Below, piece after piece: positions 1-6,448 of a DNA stretch of 9,896 nucleotides. The translations under genes were made by a program, and so were the position numbers. Location of the stretch: NCBI GenBank assembly GCA_021802185.1, contig JAKAAV010000049.1, positions 1 to 9,896 of the forward strand, given 5' to 3'. Numbering within the stretch: position 1 is the stretch's first letter; each line of letters begins with the position of its first letter. The notes beneath the pieces are model-generated. The model saw only the letters and a list, made by a program, of their open reading frames with translations. It was not told the origin of the DNA and did no database searches. Origin of the DNA: Chloroflexota bacterium. Lineage in GTDB: Bacteria > Chloroflexota > Limnocylindria > Limnocylindrales > CSP1-4.

Positions 1-705
1 GTCATCCTCCACGAGCACGATGGCGCGATCGAGGAGCCGTACGAGCGGATCACCGTGGACATCCCGCCGGACTTCATCGGCGAGGTCTCGGAGGCGCTGG
101 CGGCGCGCCGCGCGCGGATGGAGCAGATGACGCAGGACGCCGACGGGCGCGTGCGGATGGAGTACGTGCTGCCCGTGCGCGGGCTGATCGGCTTCCGCGG
201 ACAGCTCCTGACGCTGACCCGCGGCACGGCGCTCATGCACCAGATCGGCGAGGGGTACGGTCCGTGGGCCGGCGAGGTCGCGCATCGCACGAGCGGCGTG
301 CTCGTGGCCGACCGGTCGGGCGTCACGAGCACCTTCGCGCTCCACAACCTCCAGGAGCGCAGCGAGCTCTTCGTCGGCCCGGGTGTCGAGGTGTACGAGG
401 GGATGATCGTCGGCGAGAACGTCCGGCCCGGCGACATGGACGTCAACGCGACGAAGGAGAAGCACCTCACGAACATGCGCTCCTCGACACAGGAGCAGAC
501 GCTGCGGCTCACTCCGCCGCGCGAGCTGACCCTGGAGTCGTCGATCGAGTTCATCGCGGCCGACGAGCTGGTCGAGGTGACGCCGAAGTCGATCCGGCTG
601 CGGAAGCGGACGCTCTCGCAGCACGACCGGCGCCGCGCGGCAGGGCGCGAGTACGAGCGCCGCGTCGCGGCCGAGCGCGGGGCCGGGGGCGCGGGTCGCC
701 GATAG
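1..705 (+). CDS. typA: TypA/BipA ribosome-associated GTPase, C-terminal part (5' truncated by window)
   Basis: The reading frame is open from base 1, so the gene begins upstream of the window. The visible 234 residues are roughly the last 38% of a family usually a little over 600 residues long. The GTP-binding domain and domain II are not visible. The fragment starts in the EF-G-like domain V (EPYERITVDIPPDFIGEV), then enters the TypA-specific C-terminal domain with the family signatures LPVRGLIGFRGQLLT, FALHNLQERSELFVG, VYEGMIVGENV, KEKHLTNMRSS and DELVEVTPKSIRLRKR. TypA is a translational GTPase that binds the ribosome at the EF-G site and supports ribosome assembly and growth under stress. 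The C-terminal domain mediates ribosome binding, so the conserved residues here argue for a functional protein. The last 30 or so residues are an Arg/Gly/Ala-rich tail. The gene ends at TAG, with 180 bases before the next start. The identification is very secure. Confidence 0.96.
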   Translation, partial: VILHEHDGAIEEPYERITVDIPPDFIGEVSEALAARRARMEQMTQDADGRVRMEYVLPVRGLIGFRGQLLTLTRGTALMHQIGEGYGPWAGEVAHRTSGVLVADRSGVTSTFALHNLQERSELFVGPGVEVYEGMIVGENVRPGDMDVNATKEKHLTNMRSSTQEQTLRLTPPRELTLESSIEFIAADELVEVTPKSIRLRKRTLSQHDRRRAAGREYERRVAAERGAGGAGRR

Positions 706-725
706 CCCGGGGCCGGTGACCGGGC
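705..725 (+). terminator. Possible GC hairpin at the end of typA, no T-tract
   Basis: GCCCGG (705-710) can pair with CCGGGC (720-725) around a 9-base loop. An alternative fold pairs GGCCGG (711-716) with the CCGGGCC at 720-726. The stem starts at the last base of the typA stop codon. No run of T follows, so it is not a canonical intrinsic terminator. In sequence this rich in G and C, such stems also arise by chance. Confidence 0.2.
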
Positions 726-885
726 CGCCGTGGCGGGGCTCGGCAGCGGGAGTCGGTCGAGGGCCTGCATGGCGGGGCGTTTGCCGCGGCTTGGACTGGA
801 GCGTTAGCGGGAGCGCCTCGCCTCGTTGTGCACGAGGGCAGACGCGGATCGGGCGGGGTCGCGCCGCATCGCTACACTTCGGCCG
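706..885 (+). other. Intergenic region between typA and the cysteine desulfurase gene
   Basis: These 180 bases hold no convincing coding frame that continues typA or precedes the next gene. They contain the GC hairpin at 705-725, a second perfect 6-bp stem CCTCGT/ACGAGG (821-826 with 832-837, 5-base loop), and a TACACT box (873-878) close to the next start. No T-box, riboswitch or tRNA-like structure is apparent. Confidence 0.5.
873..878 (+). promoter_or_regulatory. Putative -10 box TACACT of a leaderless promoter for the nifS-mnmA pair
   Basis: TACACT matches the TANNNT -10 pattern and stands exactly 7 bases before the ATG at 886. Transcription starting about 7 bases after the box would begin at the A of the start codon, giving a leaderless mRNA. 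No purine-rich Shine-Dalgarno sequence is found just before the ATG (TCGGCCG), which fits. No clear -35 hexamer is seen at normal spacing. Boxes at the same position precede 3669 and 7727, and one a base closer precedes 3297. Confidence 0.5.
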
Positions 886-2124
886 ATGCCGATCTACCTC
901 GACCACGCCGCGACGACGCGCCCCCGACCGGAGGTCGTCGAGGCGATGGACGCCGTGCTGGACGATGCGTGGGCGAACCCGTCGTCGACACACGCGTACG
1001 GCCGGAAGGCCCGCGCGGCGCTCGACGATGCGCGCGAATCGGTCGCGCATGACCTCCGCGTGGATCCCCGCGAAGTCGTCTTCACGAGCGGCGGCACCGA
1101 GGCGATCAACCTCGCGATCAAGGGCGCGGCATGGGCGGGCAAGGCGCGTGGACACCAGCTGATCTCGACCGCGGTCGAGCACGAGGCCGTGTTGAACGCG
1201 CTGAGCTACCTCGAGAAGTTCGGCTTCGAGGTGGTCCTGCTGCCCGTCGATCGCTGCGGCCGCGTCGACCCGGACGCGCTGTCAGCCGCGCTCACCGAGC
1301 GGACGACGCTCGTCAGCCTTCAGTACGTGAACAACGAGGTCGGCACGGTCCAGCCGCTCGCCGAGCTCGTCCGCCGCGCGCGCATGCAGCGGCACGTCCT
1401 CGTGCACGTGGACGCGGTGCAGGCCGCGCCATGGATGGACCTCGACGTGCCGGAACTCGACGTCGACCTCCTGTCGATCGCGGGCCACAAGCTCGAGGGT
1501 CCCAAGGGCATCGGGGCGCTGTACGTCCGTCGCGGAACTGCCCTGCTGGCGCAGCAGCATGGCGGCGCCCAGGAGCGCCATCGCCGGGCGGGCACGGAGA
1601 ACGTCGCCGGCTCCGCCGGCCTGGCGCGTGCGCTGCGGCTCGCACGCTCCGAACGTCCGGCGATGCCGGAGCGCCTGGGGGTGATGCGCGACGAGCTGCG
1701 TGACGCCGTCCTCGCCGTGCCCGGCGTCGAGCTGACCGGGCACCCGCGCGACCGGGCACCCGGGCACCTGTCGGTCATCGTCAGAGACGCCGACGGCCAG
1801 TCACTGGTGACCGCACTGGACCTCGAAGGCATCTCGTGCTCGAGCGGTTCGGCGTGCGCGGCGGGTTCGACCGATCCCTCCCACGTCCTGACGGCGATGG
1901 GGTATCCGGCGGAGGAGGCGCGTGGCGCGCTCCGGCTGACGCTCGGACGATCGACGACGCCCGAGGAGATCGGGAGCGCGTGCCGGGTCGTGCCGGAGGT
2001 CATCGGACGCGTCCGGGAGGGGTCGCGGGCGCTGGCGGACGGGGAGATCGCGGCGGGGCCTGCCCCGGTCCCCGTCGGTCTTCCGGGGGCCGATGCCCCT
2101 CCGGACCGCGGGACTGGCACGTGA
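886..2124 (+). CDS. Cysteine desulfurase, IscS/NifS type (PLP-dependent)
   Basis: This 412-residue protein is a fold-type I PLP enzyme that removes sulfur from L-cysteine, leaving alanine and an enzyme persulfide. The N-terminus IYLDHAATTRPRPEV is the usual start of the family, so ATG 886 is preferred over the in-frame upstream start at 826. TSGGTEAINLAI is the PLP phosphate region, HVDAVQAAPWMDLDV carries the cofactor Asp, and HKLEGPKGIG holds the Schiff-base Lys (K202). The loop SCSSGSACAAGS holds the persulfide Cys, C324, as in class I (IscS/NifS) and not the RxGHHC of SufS. C318 lies six residues before it. About 30 residues after the core form a Pro/Gly/Ala-rich tail. mnmA follows at once, so tRNA thiolation is the likely main job, as for YrvO with MnmA in Bacillus subtilis. 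A general role in Fe-S supply cannot be excluded because no scaffold gene is in view. Confidence 0.93.
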   Translation: MPIYLDHAATTRPRPEVVEAMDAVLDDAWANPSSTHAYGRKARAALDDARESVAHDLRVDPREVVFTSGGTEAINLAIKGAAWAGKARGHQLISTAVEHEAVLNALSYLEKFGFEVVLLPVDRCGRVDPDALSAALTERTTLVSLQYVNNEVGTVQPLAELVRRARMQRHVLVHVDAVQAAPWMDLDVPELDVDLLSIAGHKLEGPKGIGALYVRRGTALLAQQHGGAQERHRRAGTENVAGSAGLARALRLARSERPAMPERLGVMRDELRDAVLAVPGVELTGHPRDRAPGHLSVIVRDADGQSLVTALDLEGISCSSGSACAAGSTDPSHVLTAMGYPAEEARGALRLTLGRSTTPEEIGSACRVVPEVIGRVREGSRALADGEIAAGPAPVPVGLPGADAPPDRGTGT

Positions 2125-2128
2125 CCCC

Positions 2129-3247
2129 GTGACCGGCCGGATCGTCGTCGCGATGTCGGGCGGTGTCGATTCCTCCGTCGCCGCCGCGCTGCTCCACGGA
2201 CAGGGGCACGAGATCGTCGGGGTCTGGATGCGCCTCCACGACGGCGCCGACATCCGCTCCGAGTTCCGCAAGAGCTGCTGCTCGCTCGACGCGGCCGACG
2301 ATGCGCGCCGGGTGGCGGCCCAGCTCGGAGTCCCGTTCTTCATCCTGGACCTCGAGCGCGAGTTCGCCGCCGGCGTCATCGACCCGTTCGTGTCGGCATA
2401 CCTGTCGGGCGCGACGCCGAGCCCGTGCGTCGACTGCAACACGCACGTGAAGTTCGGGGCGCTGCTCGGGCGGGCGCGTCTCCTGTACGGAGCCGACGCC
2501 GTGGCGACGGGGCACTACGCGCGGGTCGACTGGGTGGCCGACGATGCCTTGGCGGACGGCGGGCGCTGGCGCCTCAGGGCCGCGGCCGACCCGGCGAAGG
2601 ACCAGAGCTACTTCCTGTACGGGCTCCGGCAGGACCAGCTGGCGCGGACGCGCTTCCCGCTCGGGGAGCTGTCGAAGCCGGACGTGCGTGCCATCGCGCG
2701 CGACCTGAACCTCGCGACGGCGGACGTGCCGGAGAGTCAGGAGATCTGCTTCGTTCCAGGCGGGGACTACCGAGAGACGCTGCGCGAGCGCGCAGGCTGG
2801 CGGGAGACGCCGGGCCCGGTCGTCGACGTCGACGGGTCGACGGTGGGCGAGCACCGCGGGGCCGCAGCCTACACGGTCGGCCAGCGCGGCGGAGTCGGCG
2901 TCGCGCTCGGCGAGCGGCGGTACGTGGCGTCGATCGACGCCACACGCAACCTGGTCCAGCTGGGGCGGCGCAAGGACCTGCAGCGGCGCGAGTTCCGAGC
3001 CGACCGCATGCACTTCGTGGATGGACGTGAACGCCGCACGGCATTCCGGGCGGCGGTCCGGATTCGCCACCGCGGGCCGCTCGTGCCGGCGCTCGTTTCG
3101 CCCGACGGGCCCGCGCGCGTCGCGGAGGCCACGGGCGCCTGGATCGTCGTGCCAGACGAGCCAGTATGGGCGCCCGCGCCCGGGCAGGCCGCAGTCCTCT
3201 ACGACGGCGATGAGGTGATCGGGGGCGGCCGGATCACGGCGTCGTGA
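2129..3247 (+). CDS. mnmA: tRNA-specific 2-thiouridylase MnmA
   Basis: MnmA (TrmU) adenylates U34 of Lys, Glu and Gln tRNAs and replaces its C2 oxygen with sulfur from a persulfide relay. From GTG 2129 the protein is 372 residues, close to the family norm. The PP-loop SGGVDSS is at residues 10-16. One catalytic Cys lies in SPCVDCNTHVKFG (C103 by alignment with the E. coli LCNKEIKF motif; C100 is an extra Cys nearby). The second is C207 in SQEICFVPGGDY. GHYARVDW, DQSYFLYGL and YTVGQRGGVGVALGERRYV are further family blocks, and the C-terminal beta-barrel ends at GGGRITAS. The start is uncertain: ATG 2093 in the same frame would overlap the desulfurase gene by 32 bases and add 12 residues. GTG 2129 lies 4 bases after the desulfurase stop and puts the PP-loop at the usual distance from the N-terminus. 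Neither has a strong ribosome-binding site, so translational coupling is likely. Confidence 0.95.
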   Translation: MTGRIVVAMSGGVDSSVAAALLHGQGHEIVGVWMRLHDGADIRSEFRKSCCSLDAADDARRVAAQLGVPFFILDLEREFAAGVIDPFVSAYLSGATPSPCVDCNTHVKFGALLGRARLLYGADAVATGHYARVDWVADDALADGGRWRLRAAADPAKDQSYFLYGLRQDQLARTRFPLGELSKPDVRAIARDLNLATADVPESQEICFVPGGDYRETLRERAGWRETPGPVVDVDGSTVGEHRGAAAYTVGQRGGVGVALGERRYVASIDATRNLVQLGRRKDLQRREFRADRMHFVDGRERRTAFRAAVRIRHRGPLVPALVSPDGPARVAEATGAWIVVPDEPVWAPAPGQAAVLYDGDEVIGGGRITAS

Positions 3248-3284
3248 GGAAACCTTCCGGGGCCTGGAGGGCGCCGCGGGCCGG

Positions 3285-3290
3285 TATCCT
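3285..3290 (+). promoter_or_regulatory. Putative -10 box TATCCT before the small membrane protein gene
   Basis: TATCCT fits TANNNT and lies 6 bases before GTG 3297. That predicts transcription starting at or next to the start codon. The 49-base gap after mnmA has no good Shine-Dalgarno sequence near the start. This supports GTG 3297 over the in-frame TTG 3291, which directly abuts the box. Confidence 0.4.
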
Positions 3291-3296
3291 TTGACC

Positions 3297-3572
3297 GTGC
3301 CGACCCTCGAACCCGCCATGGTGCTTGCCGTCCTCGTCGGCATCCTCAACGTCGCGCTGTTCGTGCTGTTCGGCGGCGAGGCTCGCGGCCGGCTGCCGTT
3401 CCTCGTCCTCGCCGCGATCCTCGGGGCGTACGCGGGTCAGGCCATCGGCATGGCGCTCGGCGACCCCGTTCGTATCGGCGACTTCGGCCTGCTGAGCTCG
3501 TCGGCCGTCGCGTGGGTGGGGATGGCGATCGTCGCGATCGTGAGCACGCTGGGACCGACCCGGCAGGCGTAG
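3297..3572 (+). CDS. Small three-helix membrane protein of unknown function
   Basis: I do not recognise this 91-residue protein. It has three hydrophobic segments: about residues 7-26 (ending NVALFVLFG), 33-54 (LPFLVLAAILGAYAGQAIGM) and 65-86 (SSSAVAWVGMAIVAIVSTLG). Between the first two is a short basic loop (EARGR), and between the last two an acidic loop (GDPVRIGDFG). There is no cleavable signal peptide. By the positive-inside rule the EARGR loop and the basic C-terminal tail (TRQA) would both be cytoplasmic, which puts the N-terminus outside. The small Gly/Ala faces in helices 2 and 3 suggest tight helix packing or oligomers. The frame is real coding sequence: it has clear hydrophobic periodicity and its own promoter-like box. 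TTG 3291 is an alternative start giving two more residues. It sits alone between mnmA and alaS, so context gives no firm clue to function. Confidence 0.75.
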   Translation: MPTLEPAMVLAVLVGILNVALFVLFGGEARGRLPFLVLAAILGAYAGQAIGMALGDPVRIGDFGLLSSSAVAWVGMAIVAIVSTLGPTRQA

Positions 3573-3655
3573 CCCGAAGACGGCCCCAGGGGAGCGGGGC
3601 GCGCCGCGCCGCCCAGGCGTGCCTGCGCCGCCGTCACGTGCCTCCGTTTCTACGG

Positions 3656-3661
3656 TACCGT
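3656..3661 (+). promoter_or_regulatory. Putative -10 box TACCGT of a leaderless promoter for alaS
   Basis: TACCGT (TANNNT) lies exactly 7 bases before ATG 3669, so a transcript would start at the start codon. An overlapping TACGGT (3651-3656) is a second candidate that would leave a very short leader. The bases before the ATG (TAGCACG) contain no Shine-Dalgarno sequence. The 96-base gap upstream (3573-3668) is GC-rich and shows no T-box antiterminator or other tRNA-sensing leader. Confidence 0.45.
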
Positions 3662-3668
3662 TAGCACG

Positions 3669-6443
3669 ATGCCCGACCGTCATTCCCGGATCGTCCCGCT
3701 CTCCTCGGACGAGATCCGGCGCCGCTTCATCGCGTTCTTCGCCGAGCGCGGGCACGAGGTCGTGCCGAGCGCGAGCCTCGTCCCGGCCGGTGATCAGACC
3801 CTGCTGTTCACGAACGCCGGGATGGTCCAGTTCAAGGACATCCTGACCGGCCGGCAGCCGCGGACGTACACGCGAGCGGTCGACGTCCAGCGGTGCCTGC
3901 GGGTCGCCGGGAAGCACAACGACTTCGAGGAAGTGGGGCGCACGCCGCGGCACCACACGTTCTTCGAGATGCTCGGGAACTGGAGCTTTGGGGACTACTT
4001 CAAGCGCGAGGCGATCCACTGGGCCTGGGAGCTCCTGACCGAGGGGTACGGCATCCCGGGCGAGCGGCTCGCGGCCACGGTCTACACCGACGACGACGAC
4101 GCGTACGCGGTCTGGCGCGACGAGATCGGCCTGCCGCCCGAGCGGATCGCGCGCTGGGGCGACGTCGACCACGACGACGAGAAGAACTTCTGGCGCATGG
4201 CCGAGACCGGTCCGTGCGGCCGCTGCAGCGAGATCCACTACGACCGCGGCGCGCAGTTCAGCGAGGGGCCCGAGTGCATCCCGGACCACTCCGAGACGTG
4301 CCCGCGCTGGCTCGAGGTCTGGAACCTCGTGTTCATGGAGTTCGACCAGCAGCCCGACGGCAGGCGCGACCCGTTGCCGTTCACGAGCGTCGACACCGGG
4401 ATGGGCCTCGAGCGGCTGGCGAGCGTCGTGCAGGGCGTACCCTCCAACTACGACACGGACCTGTTCACGCCGATCCATGCCCGCATGCGCGAGCTGCTCG
4501 GCCACGACCCGCAGGAGTTCGAGGCGGAGCGCTTCAGCTACCAGGTCATCGCCGACCACTCGCGCGCGGCCACCTTCCTCATCTCCGATGGCGTCCTGCC
4601 GTCGAACGAGGGCCGCGGGTACGTGCTGCGCCGGATCGTGCGGCGCGCCGTGCGGCACGGCCGGCTGCTCGGCCGCCGCGAGCCATTCCTGGCGGAGACC
4701 GCGGACGTCGTCATCGACGTCATGCGCGACGCGTACCCGTACCTCGTGGAGCAAAGACCGGCGATCCTCGAGGCGCTGCGGCGCGAGGAGACGCAGTTCG
4801 CGCGCACCCTCGAATCGGGCACGACCCAGCTCGAGGAGGCGCTGCGCGCGCTCGGAGTGGCGGTTCCCGAGGCGCGCGTCGTCGGGCGCCGGCCCGAGAC
4901 GCTCCCCCCCGGCGCCCCCACGCTCGACGGTGCGACCGCTTTTCGGCTCCACGACACGTACGGGTTCCCGATCGACCTGACCGTCGAGCTCGCGGCCGAG
5001 TACGGCGTGGCCGTGGACCGGATGGGCTTCTCGGAGGCGCTCGAGGAGCAGCGTGCGCGGTCACGGGCGGGCGCGAAGGGCGAGCTGAGCCGCCTCGCAC
5101 AGGAGGCGAGCCTGTTCGAGGGCATCCTGCGGCGCGCGGGCGAGACGACGTTCCTCGGCTACGAGACGGTCGAGGCCGAGGCGCGCGTCGCCGCGATCGT
5201 GCGCGACGGGGCGGAGATCGACGCGGCCTCCGGCGGGGCCACCGGCGAGCTGGCGGGAGACGCCGAGGCCGAGATCGTGCTCGACCGGACGCCGTTCTAC
5301 GCGGAGGGCGGCGGGCAGGTCGGCGACCGCGGGGCGCTGTTGTCGGGAGGGCGCGTCGTCTTCGAGGTCGACGACACGCAGAAGCCGGTCGGGCAGCTGT
5401 TCGTCCACCGCGGGCGGCTGACCGGGACCCTCCGCGTCGGCGACGTCGTGCTCGCCCAGGTCGACGCGCCGCGCCGGGCGAGCATCATGCGCAACCACAC
5501 GGCGACGCACCTGCTGCATCGGGCGCTGCGAAACGTCGTCGGACCGTCGGCGCGGCAGGCCGGCTCGCTCGTGGCGCCCGACTACCTCCGGTTCGACTTC
5601 CCGCTGGACCGGCCGCTGACCGCCGAGGAGGTCGCGGCGATCGAGACCCAGGTACGCGCGGTCATCCGCGACGACCGGCCCGTCAGCGTCGCGTACATGC
5701 CGATGGCCGAGGCGATCGCGGTCGGTGCGGACGCCTTCTTCGACGAGAAGTACGGCTCGGTGGTGCGCACGGTCAGCGTGCAGGACTACAGCCGCGAGCT
5801 GTGCGGCGGCACGCATTGCCGTGCGACCGGCCAGATCGGCGGGTTCCACGTGACGGGCGAGCGGTCGATCGGGTCGGGCATGCGCCGCATCGAGGCCGTG
5901 ACCGGCGAGGCCGCCGACGCGCTCGTGGCCGAGCGGTTCGCGCTGCTGGCACGGACGGCGGAGGCGCTCGGCGCCCAGGACGAGGCGCACGTCCCGGCGC
6001 GCGCCGCGGAGCTCCAGGCGCGTGCGAAGGAGCTCGAGCGCCGGATGAGGGCGGGCGGCGCCGGCCGCCGGAGGCCGGCCGACGTGGCGGCGCTGTCGAA
6101 GGAAGTGGCCCCCGGCGTGCGGATGGTGGCGCATTACGGCGCGTTCGATTCGATGGAGCAGCTGAAGGGGTTCGCCAGGGACGTCAGGGGCGCGCTCGGG
6201 TCGGGCGTCATCGCCGTCGGGCTCGACGCGGATGAGCCGCAGCTGTTCGTGACCGTGAGCGAGGACCTGGTCCGGCGCGGGCTGTCCGCGGCCGACCTGG
6301 TCCGCGCCGGCGTGCCCGCGATCGATGGACGGGGCGGCGGGCGCCCGGAGATGGCCCAGGGCAGGGGAACGCGGCGCGAGGGCCTGGGCGATGCGCTCGA
6401 GCACGTGCGCGCGGCCGTCGCCTCACTCGACGGGAGCGCCTGA
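3669..6443 (+). CDS. alaS: Alanyl-tRNA synthetase
   Basis: Full-length class II enzyme of 924 residues that charges tRNA-Ala. Catalytic-core blocks are GDQTLLFTNAGMVQFKD (motif 1 region), RTPRHHTFFEMLGNWSFGDY (motif 2), ETGPCGRCSEIHYDRG and DTGMGLERLASV (motif 3). A helical tRNA-recognition domain follows. The editing domain, which hydrolyses mischarged Ser- and Gly-tRNA, has all four metal ligands: H610 and H614 (HTATHLLH), C712 and H716 (CGGTH). The H614-C712 spacing is the same as in E. coli. The C-terminal coiled coil and C-Ala domain end in RGGGRPEMAQG. Compared with E. coli (876 residues) there is extra sequence before the editing domain, including a Pro/Gly/Arg-rich stretch around residues 402-420 (VVGRRPETLPPGAPTLDG). 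There is also an Arg-rich loop near the C-Ala junction (GGAGRRRPADV). Start: ATG 3669 opens the usual N-terminus and has a -10 box 7 bases upstream. The next gene starts 5 bases after the stop, so co-transcription is likely. Confidence 0.97.
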   Translation: MPDRHSRIVPLSSDEIRRRFIAFFAERGHEVVPSASLVPAGDQTLLFTNAGMVQFKDILTGRQPRTYTRAVDVQRCLRVAGKHNDFEEVGRTPRHHTFFEMLGNWSFGDYFKREAIHWAWELLTEGYGIPGERLAATVYTDDDDAYAVWRDEIGLPPERIARWGDVDHDDEKNFWRMAETGPCGRCSEIHYDRGAQFSEGPECIPDHSETCPRWLEVWNLVFMEFDQQPDGRRDPLPFTSVDTGMGLERLASVVQGVPSNYDTDLFTPIHARMRELLGHDPQEFEAERFSYQVIADHSRAATFLISDGVLPSNEGRGYVLRRIVRRAVRHGRLLGRREPFLAETADVVIDVMRDAYPYLVEQRPAILEALRREETQFARTLESGTTQLEEALRALGVAVPEARVVGRRPETLPPGAPTLDGATAFRLHDTYGFPIDLTVELAAEYGVAVDRMGFSEALEEQRARSRAGAKGELSRLAQEASLFEGILRRAGETTFLGYETVEAEARVAAIVRDGAEIDAASGGATGELAGDAEAEIVLDRTPFYAEGGGQVGDRGALLSGGRVVFEVDDTQKPVGQLFVHRGRLTGTLRVGDVVLAQVDAPRRASIMRNHTATHLLHRALRNVVGPSARQAGSLVAPDYLRFDFPLDRPLTAEEVAAIETQVRAVIRDDRPVSVAYMPMAEAIAVGADAFFDEKYGSVVRTVSVQDYSRELCGGTHCRATGQIGGFHVTGERSIGSGMRRIEAVTGEAADALVAERFALLARTAEALGAQDEAHVPARAAELQARAKELERRMRAGGAGRRRPADVAALSKEVAPGVRMVAHYGAFDSMEQLKGFARDVRGALGSGVIAVGLDADEPQLFVTVSEDLVRRGLSAADLVRAGVPAIDGRGGGRPEMAQGRGTRREGLGDALEHVRAAVASLDGSA

Positions 6444-6448
6444 GGCCG

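Noticed and set aside
826..885. Extended N-terminus of the cysteine desulfurase from the in-frame start at 826
   Set aside because: The added residues are unlike the family, whose N-terminus matches the protein from ATG 886 (IYLDHAATT). The promoter-like box at 873-878 would also fall inside the extension.
2000..3349. A 449-codon open frame on the - strand opposite mnmA
   Set aside because: mnmA on the + strand has intact PP-loop and catalytic Cys motifs. The antisense translation is biased in composition and unrecognisable.
3573..3668. T-box or other tRNA-sensing leader before alaS
   Set aside because: The gap is only 96 bases, with no T-box consensus, specifier-loop structure or terminator. 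The -10-like box suggests there is no leader at all.
4904..4910. Run of seven C in alaS as a possible frameshift or slippage site
   Set aside because: The alaS frame is continuous across it and conserved motifs lie on both sides in the same frame. The run falls in a variable Pro/Gly-rich loop.
3234..4952. A 572-codon open frame on the - strand opposite alaS and the small membrane protein
   Set aside because: It is a composition shadow. It has no family motifs, and the + strand carries unmistakable alaS catalytic motifs.
6061..6078. Palindrome CCGGCC...GGCCGG inside alaS
   Set aside because: It falls in an Arg/Gly/Pro-coding loop, where runs of GGC, CGG and CCG codons make such palindromes common. 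There is no evidence of function.
3893..6235. A 780-codon open frame on the + strand inside alaS
   Set aside because: It is in an alternative frame of alaS and encodes Arg/Ala/Gly-rich sequence without domain features.
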